From NCBI GenBank assembly GCA_016861165.1, contig BOKV01000021.1, positions 17,026-81,025 of the forward strand: a stretch of DNA of 64,000 nucleotides, in the 5' to 3' direction. The first letter of the stretch is position 1, and each line of letters opens with the position of its first letter. The translations under genes and the position numbers were made by a program. This document shows positions 1 to 10,204 of this stretch, piece by piece. Under the pieces are notes generated by a model. That model saw only the letters and a list, made by a program, of their open reading frames with translations. It did not search any database and was not told where the DNA came from. The stretch is from Alphaproteobacteria bacterium. Its GTDB lineage: Bacteria; Pseudomonadota; Alphaproteobacteria; Rhizobiales; Rhizobiaceae.

Positions 1-24
1 CGGGACGGTGACGGAGGGATCGTG

Positions 25-702
25 ATGGACGTGCGTGAGGCGGTTGCGACGCGATACTCCTGCCGGGCCTTCCTGCCGACGCCGGTCCCGCTCGCGACCG
101 TGCGCGAGATTCTCGAGGGTGCCGCGCGCGCCCCCTCCGGCGGAAACCTCCAGCCCTGGCTGGTGCATGCCCTGGCGGGCGAGCGGCTCAAGGCTCTCAA
201 GGCCACGGTCCGGGCGCGCCCCGAGCTGCTGCCGCGCGGGGAGGGGGCCGAATACGACATCTATCCACGCGAGCTGAAGGAGCCCTACCGCACGCGCCGC
301 TTCCAGGTCGGCGAGCTGCTCTATCGCGCGATCGGCGTACCGCGCGAGGACCGGCCCGGCCGCATCCGCCAGTATGCCCGCAACTTCGAGTTCTTCGGCG
401 CGCCGGTCGGCTTGTTCTTCTCGATCGACCGGACGATGGGGCCGCCGCAATGGTCCGACCTCGGCGGCTACATCCAGTCCGTCATGGTGCTGGCGCGCGC
501 CCACGGCCTGCACACATGCGGCCAGGAGGCCTGGACCCACTGGCACAGGACACTCGGCGAGGTCCTCGCCCTGCCGCCCGACTACATGCTGTTCTGCGGC
601 ATGGCGCTCGGCTACGCCGACGAGGACGCGCCCATCAACCGGTGGCGCGCCCCGCGCGAGCCGCTCGACGCCTTCGCGAGTTTTCAGGGATTCCCCGGGT
701 GA
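25..702 (+). CDS. nitroreductase family protein
   Basis: Predicted FMN-dependent nitroreductase, about 225 residues, the usual length for the family. Seen: an N-terminal EAVATRYSCRAF block (the Arg/Ser-rich FMN phosphate-binding start), RAPSGGNLQPW at about residues 36-46 (the SGGNxQPW signature), and a C-terminal GMALGYAD segment matching the family's GxxxGY motif. The family uses NAD(P)H to reduce nitro-compounds, quinones or enones; the substrate here cannot be told. The ATG at 25 is preferred over the GTG at 22 because GGAGGG at 13-18 sits at ideal spacing. It stands alone, facing a small minus-strand ORF. Confidence 0.88.
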   Translation: MDVREAVATRYSCRAFLPTPVPLATVREILEGAARAPSGGNLQPWLVHALAGERLKALKATVRARPELLPRGEGAEYDIYPRELKEPYRTRRFQVGELLYRAIGVPREDRPGRIRQYARNFEFFGAPVGLFFSIDRTMGPPQWSDLGGYIQSVMVLARAHGLHTCGQEAWTHWHRTLGEVLALPPDYMLFCGMALGYADEDAPINRWRAPREPLDAFASFQGFPG

Positions 703-722
703 CACGCGTGAGCCGATTCGGG

Positions 723-809
723 TCAGGAGAAGACGTCCAGGAAGCGGGCGAGCATGAGCGAGACGACCAGCAGGCCCAGGATCATCGATCCGAGGATCAG
801 TCGGCGCAT
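723..809 (-). CDS. possible small membrane protein (28 aa)
   Basis: A 29-codon minus-strand frame between the nitroreductase and the phosphoesterase. It starts with ATG at 809 and has GGAG about 8 nt upstream on that strand. The peptide begins MRRLILGSMILGLLVVSLML, a positively charged start followed by a single hydrophobic helix, and ends RFLDVFS. This composition is typical of single-span bacterial micro-membrane proteins. No family is recognised. The support is the start signal plus the charged-then-hydrophobic pattern; chance occurrence is possible. Confidence 0.4.
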   Translation of the reverse strand: MRRLILGSMILGLLVVSLMLARFLDVFS

Positions 810-871
810 GCCAAGGGCTCCGTTTCGTTGGCAATGCGCAAGGCGCACATGCTGTTCCGTCCGGAGACCAC

Positions 872-1528
872 ATGGCCCTGACCTTTGCGATCGGTGATGT
901 GCACGGCTGCGACGACAAGCTCGCGGCCCTGATCGCGTGCTGCGAGGATTTCGGGCGCGGGCGGGAGACCCGCTTCGTCCTGCTCGGCGACTATGTCGAC
1001 CGCGGCCCCGACAGCCGTGCGGTCGTGCACCGCCTCATGCGCTCCGGCGCGCTCTGCCTCAAGGGCAATCACGAGGATCTCCTGCTCGCGGCCCGTGACG
1101 GCGGCGACGATGCCGTGGCGGACTGGATGGTGAATGGCGCGCCGGCGACGCTCGCGAGCTACCGCGCCCGCACGGTCCACGACCTGCCGCCCGACCACGT
1201 CGCCTGGATGCGCGCGCTTCCCCTGTTCCACGACGACGGTCGCCGCTACTTCGTCCACGCGGGCATCGACTTCGGCCGGCCGCTCGACCGGCAGGACCCC
1301 CACACCCTGCTCTGGACGCGCGGCGGGGCCGAGGGCCCCGATCCGGGGCGGCTCATCGTCCACGGCCACACGCCCCAGCGCTCCGGAACGCCGGAGCGCG
1401 CGCCCCACCGCCTCAATCTCGACACCGCCGCCGTGCTGGGCGGTCCCTTGACGGCGGCGGCCTTCGACGACGAGACGATCGCGCCGGTCGCGTTCCTGAC
1501 CCATGACGGCCGCCTGACCCGGCTCTGA
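872..1528 (+). CDS. metallophosphoesterase (PPP-type serine/threonine phosphatase or Ap4A hydrolase-like)
   Basis: About 218 residues with the three N-terminal metal-binding blocks of the calcineurin-like PPP superfamily in order: GDVHGC near residue 7, GDYVDRGPDS at about 48-57, and KGNHED near 73. A later HAG and a VHGHTP segment supply further metal-ligand histidines. The family removes phosphate from proteins or splits diadenosine tetraphosphate using two metal ions. Short alphaproteobacterial members like this are usually annotated only as serine/threonine phosphatases. It starts at ATG 872; the substrate is not determinable. Confidence 0.88.
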   Translation: MALTFAIGDVHGCDDKLAALIACCEDFGRGRETRFVLLGDYVDRGPDSRAVVHRLMRSGALCLKGNHEDLLLAARDGGDDAVADWMVNGAPATLASYRARTVHDLPPDHVAWMRALPLFHDDGRRYFVHAGIDFGRPLDRQDPHTLLWTRGGAEGPDPGRLIVHGHTPQRSGTPERAPHRLNLDTAAVLGGPLTAAAFDDETIAPVAFLTHDGRLTRL

Positions 1529-1595
1529 CCGCGCGTTCGGCTCCCGCGCGTCGATCCGCGGCTTCTTCCTGTGGTGCCAGACGATGGCTCGGCGC

Positions 1596-1652
1596 CTCAT
1601 CCCGGCCGATCTCGCGCAAGCGCGAGATCGGTGCTCGCTTGGCCGGGATGAG
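1596..1652. repeat. bipartite intergenic palindrome
   Basis: A 57-nt inverted repeat in the gap before the helicase gene. Outer arms are CTCATCCCGGCC (1596-1607) and GGCCGGGATGAG (1641-1652), 12 of 12 paired. Inner arms are GATCTCGCGC (1608-1617) and GCGCGAGATC (1620-1629), 10 of 10 paired. An 11-nt bulge (1630-1640) lies on the 3' side only. There is no T-run, so it is not a classical terminator. It may be a REP-like element or a structured leader for the helicase mRNA. Confidence 0.7.
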
Positions 1653-1742
1653 AATGTGTTTCTGACACAGCAGGGTTCCCCCGATTGCCGGCCGCGCCGA
1701 AGTCGTGATCACTGGACGGCCCGTTCCGCCATCCTGATTCGC

Positions 1743-4701
<2,959 letters not shown>

Positions 4702-4704
4702 GCC

Positions 4705-5331
4705 ATGGCCCAGCAACTCGGCTACCTCAAGGAAACCGCCTCGCAGACGGCGGGCCCCTATGTGCATATCGGGCTGATCCCGAACATGGCGGGCTTCGAC
4801 ATCTTCGAGAACAATTTCGGCAATGTCCTGGTCGGCCCCGCGACCCGCGGCGAGCGCATCGCCATCGAGGGCCGCGTGCTCGACGGCACCGGCACGCCGC
4901 TGCGCGACGTGCTGATCGAGATCTGGCAGGCGAATTCCGAGGGCAGGTACAACCACCCGGCCGACCGGCAGAACAAGGCCCTCGACGACGACTTCCGCGG
5001 CTGGGGCCGCGCCGGCTCCGATTTCGCGACCGGCCTCTATCGCTTCGAGACCATCAAGCCCGGGCCGGTCCCGGGGCGCAACCGCGCCGTGATGGCGCCG
5101 CACGTCAACTTCTGGATCGTCGCCCGCGGCATCAATATCGGCCTCAACACGCGCATGTACTTCTCCGACGAGGCGGCCGCCAACGCGGCCGACCCGGTGC
5201 TCAATTTGATCGAGCAGGAGAGCCGGCGCCCGACCCTGATCGCCGAGCGCCAGCTGCGCGACGGCAAGGTGGTCTACGCCTTCGACATCCACCTCCAGGG
5301 GCCGAACGAGACGGTGTTCTTCGACGTCTGA
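4705..5331 (+). CDS. pcaG: protocatechuate 3,4-dioxygenase alpha subunit
   Basis: 208 residues, the expected size. It shares the intradiol beta-sandwich core with PcaH (IEGRVLDGTGTPL, IEIWQANSEGRYNHP, INFW-type strands) but lacks the HIH iron-ligand pair: the matching position reads HVNFW. This is expected of the non-catalytic alpha subunit. It assembles with PcaH as (alpha-beta-Fe)n. It starts at ATG 4705, just after the pcaH stop, and about 100 nt separate it from the deacetylase gene. Confidence 0.96.
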   Translation: MAQQLGYLKETASQTAGPYVHIGLIPNMAGFDIFENNFGNVLVGPATRGERIAIEGRVLDGTGTPLRDVLIEIWQANSEGRYNHPADRQNKALDDDFRGWGRAGSDFATGLYRFETIKPGPVPGRNRAVMAPHVNFWIVARGINIGLNTRMYFSDEAAANAADPVLNLIEQESRRPTLIAERQLRDGKVVYAFDIHLQGPNETVFFDV

Positions 5332-5434
5332 CCAGCGCGGCGCCGCCGGTTCGCCCTGGCGGCGCGCCTCCTCCCGTCGGATGATGAATCGGCGGCCGAT
5401 TCGTCGGCCGCGCGATTGCCAAGGGGAGAGGCAC

Positions 5435-6337
5435 ATGAACGAGCCCGCGACGCCGCTGGAGCCCTGGCAGTGGCCCGAGCCGCACTGGCGCAGGCTGGTG
5501 AACCAGGTTCGGGCCGGGCGCGCCTACCGGCCGCAGCGCTGGAAGGGCGGCGCGCGCTGCGCCTTCGCGCTCTCCTTCGATTCGGACCATGAGACCAACG
5601 AGCTGCGCGAGGGCGGTCGGTCGATCGGCCGCATGGCCTGGGGCCAGTACGGCAACCGCGTCGGAGTGCCACGCATCCTGGCGCTGCTCGCCGAGCACGA
5701 GGTTCCGGCGACCTTCTACGTGCCCGCGGTCGCGGCGCTGCTCTATCCGGACGAGCAGCGCCGCATCGTCGGCGAGGGTCACGAGGTCGGCATCCACAGC
5801 TGGATCCACGAGCTCAATTCGGTGCTGCCCTACGAGGCCGAGCGCGACCTGATGCTGCGCGCCGCCGACACGCTCGAGGGCATCACCGGGGTGCGGCCCG
5901 TGGGCGCGCGCACCGCCTCCTGGGATTTCAGCCCGCACACCCTGCGGATCGAGAAGGAGATGGGCCTTCTCTACGACTCCTCGCTGATGGCCGACGAGGA
6001 CTGCTACGAGCTCCTGATGGACGGCGAGCCGACCGGCGTCGTCGAGCTGCCGGTCGAGTGGATCCGCGACGACGCGGTCTATTTCATGATGAACCGCGCC
6101 ACGTCGCTGCGCCCCTACACGGCGCCCGCCGACGTGCTCGACATCTTCCGGCGCGAGTTCGATGCCGCCTGGCAGCAGGGCGGCATCTTCCAGCTCACCA
6201 CCCATCCGCACGTCATCGGCTACCGCTCGCGCATCTTCATCCTCGAGGACTTGATCCGCCACGCCAAGGCCAAGGGCGACGTCTGGTTCGCGACCCACCG
6301 CGAGGTGGTTGAATTCGCCAAGGCGCACGCCATCTAG
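5435..6337 (+). CDS. polysaccharide deacetylase family protein
   Basis: 300 residues with a NodB-type deacetylase fold. Motif 1 is LSFDSDHETNEL (Asp-Asp near residue 48), motif 2 is EVGIHSWIHELNS (the H-x3-H metal ligands), followed by TGVRPVGARTASWDFSP, which resembles the arginine-bearing motif 3. The C-terminus has LTTHPHVIGYRSR. This subgroup resembles PuuE/allantoinase-like and peptidoglycan deacetylase-like proteins and carries no signal peptide, so a cytosolic small-molecule amide hydrolase is as likely as a cell-wall enzyme. It starts at ATG 5435 after AGGGGAGAGG. Its position directly after pcaHG suggests co-transcription. Confidence 0.85.
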   Translation: MNEPATPLEPWQWPEPHWRRLVNQVRAGRAYRPQRWKGGARCAFALSFDSDHETNELREGGRSIGRMAWGQYGNRVGVPRILALLAEHEVPATFYVPAVAALLYPDEQRRIVGEGHEVGIHSWIHELNSVLPYEAERDLMLRAADTLEGITGVRPVGARTASWDFSPHTLRIEKEMGLLYDSSLMADEDCYELLMDGEPTGVVELPVEWIRDDAVYFMMNRATSLRPYTAPADVLDIFRREFDAAWQQGGIFQLTTHPHVIGYRSRIFILEDLIRHAKAKGDVWFATHREVVEFAKAHAI

Positions 6338-6551
6338 CTGCGCCGCGCTGGAAACGGATCTTGGCTGGTCTCGGCTCGCCCATTGATCGGTTGGACCAAC
6401 GGATACGTGCACCGGAAGGTTTCAGCTCCCCCCGGACTTACCCGCTGTCGACAATTGCCCACGCCCGCCGCTTTGGTAAGTTTGCACGCAGCCCGCCGCC
6501 ACTGGAGGGCTGGGAACAGCGGGGAACGATGGCGCCAAATCGCTCGCGAAG

Positions 6552-6701
6552 CGTCTGCCAAGCCCCAACGCGCTGGTCGCGTTCGAAGCGGCGGCGCGCC
6601 TCGGCAGCTTCACGCTCGCCGCGCGCGAGCTCAACATCACCCAGGTGGCGGTCAGCCAACAGATCCGCCGGCTGGAAGAGCAGATGAACTGCATGTCCTG
6701 A
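6552..6701 (+). pseudogene. LysR-family regulator, N-terminal fragment
   Basis: The + frame ending at the TGA at 6699-6701 encodes RLPSPNALVAFEAAARLGSF and continues TLAARELNITQVAVSQQIRRLEEQ, a clear LysR winged-helix DNA-binding domain of the GcvA type. The frame then ends abruptly after MNCMS, with no effector domain. No convincing start codon precedes it; the frame is open only back to a TAA near 6475. It is a truncated remnant, cut where island DNA begins. Confidence 0.75.
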
Positions 6702-6840
6702 GATCGTAATTACCCGACACATGGCTATCAGTAGCCCGGGCGCGCGACCGCACGGGTCGGGCGCGCCCGGGCGTGGCCACGCCGCTCCTGAGAGGGCTTA
6801 GGATGAGTTTGCGAGAACCGTCCAACCCGATCGGAGACGA

Positions 6841-7130
6841 CATGACCAACGACCAGAAGATAGCACGCCGCAAGCTGTCGCTGCTGCAGCTCGCCCGGGA
6901 CCTCGCCAATGTCAGCCGCGCCTGCAAGAGCCTGCCCCCGCGCAGGCGGGGGTGATGGGCCATAGCCGCCAGCAGTTCTACGAGATCCGCCGCAACTTCC
7001 AGACCTACGGCGCCGAGGGGCTGATCGACCGCCTGCCGGGTGCCAGGGGCCGCACCCGAACCGGGTCTCGGCCGAGATCAAGCAGGCGATCCTCGATCAT
7101 GAACTGGCGCACCCCTGCGACGGTGGCGCG
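6841..7130 (+). pseudogene. IS481-family transposase remnant (two frameshifts)
   Basis: Three + frames carry successive pieces of one IS481-type transposase. Piece 1 (from ATG 6841) reads MTNDQKIARRKLSLLQLARD and runs into RACKSLP. Piece 2 (from about 6952) reads MGHSRQQFYEIRRNFQTYGA and then EGLIDRLPG. Piece 3 (from about 7045) reads GPHPNRVSAEIKQAILDHEL then AHPCDG. The first break coincides with a G/C-rich insertion of about 24 nt that holds GCCTGC...GCAGGC. The second is a 1-nt shift. The DDE catalytic core is missing, so the element is dead. It marks the left edge of the defence island. Confidence 0.75.
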
Positions 7131-7175
7131 CGTAAACGGGCATGAAAGTTTGCAGCGCGGGAAACGAGAGAGTAT

Positions 7176-8339
7176 TCAGGACTTAACCAGTCGGACTCCT
7201 TCGGGGTCGGACGGCGTGTCGATGAGGCCTTCCCGCTCCATGACGCGACGGATTTCTTCGAAGGCCGCGCCGACGTTTCCTTTCGGGAAACGGATTTGGC
7301 CTAGACCCTGAATGTTGCTGAATTCAGAGCAGCCGTCCTCAAGCAGAACGACCGCCTTCGTAAAGCCGAGCCGACCTTGAAATAGGCCAGCTTCGTGGAC
7401 GACATTCATGCGAGCCTGAACGGCGCCATCGGCCAACTCGTCCTCGGCTGTCATCACCAGGAGCGCAATTGCTGCGGCATCGAGCATCTCCGATAAGCGG
7501 GCGATGTTCGTCACACCGGCAACAGGAACGCGGTTGAACTCGTCCCAAGGCAACCCGAGGCGATCCTGCACGAAGTCCTTGAGTTCACGCCATTCACCCG
7601 ACCGGCCATGACCGATAAAGACATTGGTTCCGACGCGCTGAGCCGCAGCCTTAGTGCGGCTCTTGCGCTCCAGGTGCGAGGCAGCCTTCCTGGCGATATC
7701 GGCCGTCGTGCGGCAAAGCCCGAGTGAATGATGCACGGATGCGATTTCGGCGAGCAGGTCAACATGCGGCGGCACTTGCGTTCCCTGCCCCATGGCGATC
7801 ATGTCTCGGGTCATGATCTGCCCCTTGGGCATCCAATGCTGAGCCACATCCATCTTCGACATTGGCTCCAGCTTCTCGACGTCGCTTTTCAATTTCGAAA
7901 GAAAGGCATCGGCTCGCTGCGCAAGCTCGGTCTCCAGAATGGAAACAATTTCGTACTTGGATTTGTCGAACGACTTGAGGGCGGACTCCGCGGCCTCGTG
8001 CGCCGCCGTCAGGTCCGGCTTACCCGCGCGATCGCGCAGAATGCGCTCGACTTCATCGAACTGGAATTCTTGCCAGTCCCCTCGGGAGCCGAGGCTTGTG
8101 TAGTCCAAATCCTTCAATCCCCATTCCTGGCTGAAGTTGGCTCCGGCTGGCGCCGGCGCGAGGCCCTTGTAATAGACGCGTGAATGATAGCCGAGCCAAG
8201 AGCCCGAGAAGGATCGCTTTGCTTCGTTGGCCGATTCGGCGAGCGCCTTGAGAGGTACCGAAACGTGCTCGGTATCGCCGGCCGCCGCGGCGGCCTCAAG
8301 TTGGTTGGCGATCTCAAAGAGTTCTTCGAACGGTCTCAT
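7176..8339 (-). CDS. TIR-like domain protein, putative NAD-cleaving defence effector
   Basis: 387 residues. Residues 239-370 match the predicted nucleotide-binding TIR-like family found in bacterial immune effectors (the TIR type also seen in CBASS Cap12): NVFIGHGRSGEWRELKDFV at about 239, a mid-strand IALLVMTAEDE, then MNVVHEAGLFQGRLGF with Glu316 at the position of the catalytic glutamate, and VVLLEDGC. The first 230 residues are helical, with a charged coiled-coil-like stretch at about 120-160, and are unassigned; this could be a sensor or partner-binding region. Its ATG (8337-8339) lies 2 nt after the gajB stop, so translation is coupled. Inferred role: NAD+ depletion on infection. The actual enzymatic activity and trigger are unknown. 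Confidence 0.78.
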   Translation of the reverse strand: MRPFEELFEIANQLEAAAAAGDTEHVSVPLKALAESANEAKRSFSGSWLGYHSRVYYKGLAPAPAGANFSQEWGLKDLDYTSLGSRGDWQEFQFDEVERILRDRAGKPDLTAAHEAAESALKSFDKSKYEIVSILETELAQRADAFLSKLKSDVEKLEPMSKMDVAQHWMPKGQIMTRDMIAMGQGTQVPPHVDLLAEIASVHHSLGLCRTTADIARKAASHLERKSRTKAAAQRVGTNVFIGHGRSGEWRELKDFVQDRLGLPWDEFNRVPVAGVTNIARLSEMLDAAAIALLVMTAEDELADGAVQARMNVVHEAGLFQGRLGFTKAVVLLEDGCSEFSNIQGLGQIRFPKGNVGAAFEEIRRVMEREGLIDTPSDPEGVRLVKS

Positions 8340-8341
8340 GT

Positions 8342-10204
8342 TCAGGCTCTCACGAAATTACCGCGCGGCGGTGCGGCCGGAGAGTTGCCGGTCGGCGGCT
8401 TGATCGCGCGCCCAGCCGCAACTGCTTCGTCCACGGCGGCCGCCACGTCAAGGTCGTGAATTTCAAACGGCACCTGGCCGGCGTGCAGTACGGCAGCGAC
8501 GCGCTGAACAAAAGCCGCAGGCACCGCGATGGCCAACAGCTTCTCAGCGCGCGTCACGCCAACGTAAATCACGCGCTTGGGCTCGGAGTCCGTCCGGTTC
8601 TCCCATGCGCCGACAAGTTCCTCGGTGTATTCGCCGGGCGGAACGACGACGCAGACAGCACCGTGTTCGCTGCCTTTGGCTTCGTGAATCGTGGCCCATG
8701 CGACGGCCGCGAGATCGGCGCGCGGATGCAGAAACTGGCTCCATTCCGGACGACGCGGCGTCCGGAAATAGCCGGTCACGGTCACGCCAGGACCATGGGT
8801 CAGAGACAAGCCGGTGACGGCACCGCGCAGCGCAGCGATCCAGGCGGCGCGCCCGTCATCCGAATCCGCGCAAGTAGGCGCGAGGCTGGAAATGAGCTGC
8901 AAGGCCAGACGCCGCAGCGAGCGCCGGTCCATGCCGTGCTGTTCGACGAGGCGCGCGATGCTACTGTGCTCCTCGTACTTTCCCATGAGATCGAGCAGCG
9001 CCTGCTCGACGGTCACGAGACATGCTTCGCGGGCGCGCCCCGAGGCCGCCTTGGCATGGTAAGTACCGACGGCCCGCGCCAACCTAGCCACCTTGGAATC
9101 TCCGCCGTCGGACTCTGTGGCCAAGCCACAGGCGCTGCGCGCCGCGGTGCGCGCATGTGCGAGAACGATGCGCGCCGGCACGGCAATTCCGGCTTGCTGG
9201 CAGAGCTGACTGAACGCGATGTGGATTGACGCGGTCGGCGCGCTGCCCCCGTACTTCAGAACATAGACCGGCAGCGTGACAGTGGCATTTTCACCGAGGG
9301 CCTGGTCTGGGTCGGCGCGGCTACGGAGTGTGGCGGCGCAGCGGCAGATGGCAGGGCTGCTGCGAAAATTGCCCGACAGCCCTAGGCTATTGTCCGCACC
9401 ATAGACTTGCGAAAACACGGTCAAGGCAGCGGGATCACCTTGACGGAATCCATAGATAGCCTGATCGAGATCGGACACGACGGTAACGCGAAGCCTATGA
9501 CCGCGCAGCCAAGTCAACAGCTGCAGATCGAGCGGGTTGCAGTCTTGTGCCTCATCGACAACCACTTCATGGAAGCGCGCCGCGATCGCGCGGCCAAGAT
9601 TCGTCGACCATTGTGCATCCCGCAGACGCGCCAAAGCCTCCACCCTCGCATCAGCCGCGCTGATATAGCCCTTTCCGCAGAATGCCAGGCGCGCCTGTCT
9701 AGCGACCTGCTCATAGGCCGTGCGGTTGGCGAGGACATGTGCACGTAGGCCGTGATGGCCGATCAGTGGGGGGTCGATGGCGTTGGTGGCGGGATCGAAG
9801 CGATCAAGCGGTACGCCCGGACCGCGAAAAGCAGCGCGGCCGCGCAGGCGTATCTCGACGCCGAGCGTGGTCCAGCTGTCGACGACCGTGGGACGTACGG
9901 TGACTCCTTGCAGTCCGAACGGCGTGATGAAGAATTGCCGCAAGAACGCATCAAATGTCCCGACAAAGTTCGGATGGCGCGATATCGCGCCGAGGCCGAG
10001 GGCATGGCTCTTGGCAAGAAATTCCTGGACAGCGGAATTGGTGAAGGAGAGGACGGCGATGCCTTTGCGCAATGGCAGCGCCGGGGTCATGATCTGGACG
10101 CGGGACACGATCGTGCGCGTCTTGCCACCGCCGGGGCACGCCTGCACAAAGGCTTCTTGGGGATGTTCGGCGAGCGCGCGCTGCTGCGGAGTCGGCTCGC
10201 TCAT
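8342..10204 (-). CDS. gajB: UvrD-like helicase, Gabija GajB-type
   Basis: 620 residues. SF1A motifs in order: TPQQRALAEH (motif Q), Walker A CPGGGKT at 23-29, LSFTNSAVQEF (Ia), VVVDEAQDCNPLDLQLL (II), VTVVSDLDQAIYGFRQGDP (III), GNFRSSPAIC (IV), TIHEAKGSEHGAVCVV (V) and IYVGVTRAEKLL (VI). In Gabija, GajB is thought to sense DNA ends or nucleotide state and activate the GajA nuclease. Its ATG overlaps the gajA TGA in an ATGA tetranucleotide (10201-10204). It is unrelated in position and context to the housekeeping helicase at 1743. GC content is below that of the flanking chromosome. Confidence 0.82.
   Translation of the reverse strand: MSEPTPQQRALAEHPQEAFVQACPGGGKTRTIVSRVQIMTPALPLRKGIAVLSFTNSAVQEFLAKSHALGLGAISRHPNFVGTFDAFLRQFFITPFGLQGVTVRPTVVDSWTTLGVEIRLRGRAAFRGPGVPLDRFDPATNAIDPPLIGHHGLRAHVLANRTAYEQVARQARLAFCGKGYISAADARVEALARLRDAQWSTNLGRAIAARFHEVVVDEAQDCNPLDLQLLTWLRGHRLRVTVVSDLDQAIYGFRQGDPAALTVFSQVYGADNSLGLSGNFRSSPAICRCAATLRSRADPDQALGENATVTLPVYVLKYGGSAPTASIHIAFSQLCQQAGIAVPARIVLAHARTAARSACGLATESDGGDSKVARLARAVGTYHAKAASGRAREACLVTVEQALLDLMGKYEEHSSIARLVEQHGMDRRSLRRLALQLISSLAPTCADSDDGRAAWIAALRGAVTGLSLTHGPGVTVTGYFRTPRRPEWSQFLHPRADLAAVAWATIHEAKGSEHGAVCVVVPPGEYTEELVGAWENRTDSEPKRVIYVGVTRAEKLLAIAVPAAFVQRVAAVLHAGQVPFEIHDLDVAAAVDEAVAAGRAIKPPTGNSPAAPPRGNFVRA

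Noticed and set aside
7176..8339. CBASS effector interpretation of the TIR-like protein
   Set aside because: No CD-NTase (cyclase), E1/E2 or HORMA/TRIP13 gene is nearby, while the coupling to gajB is direct.
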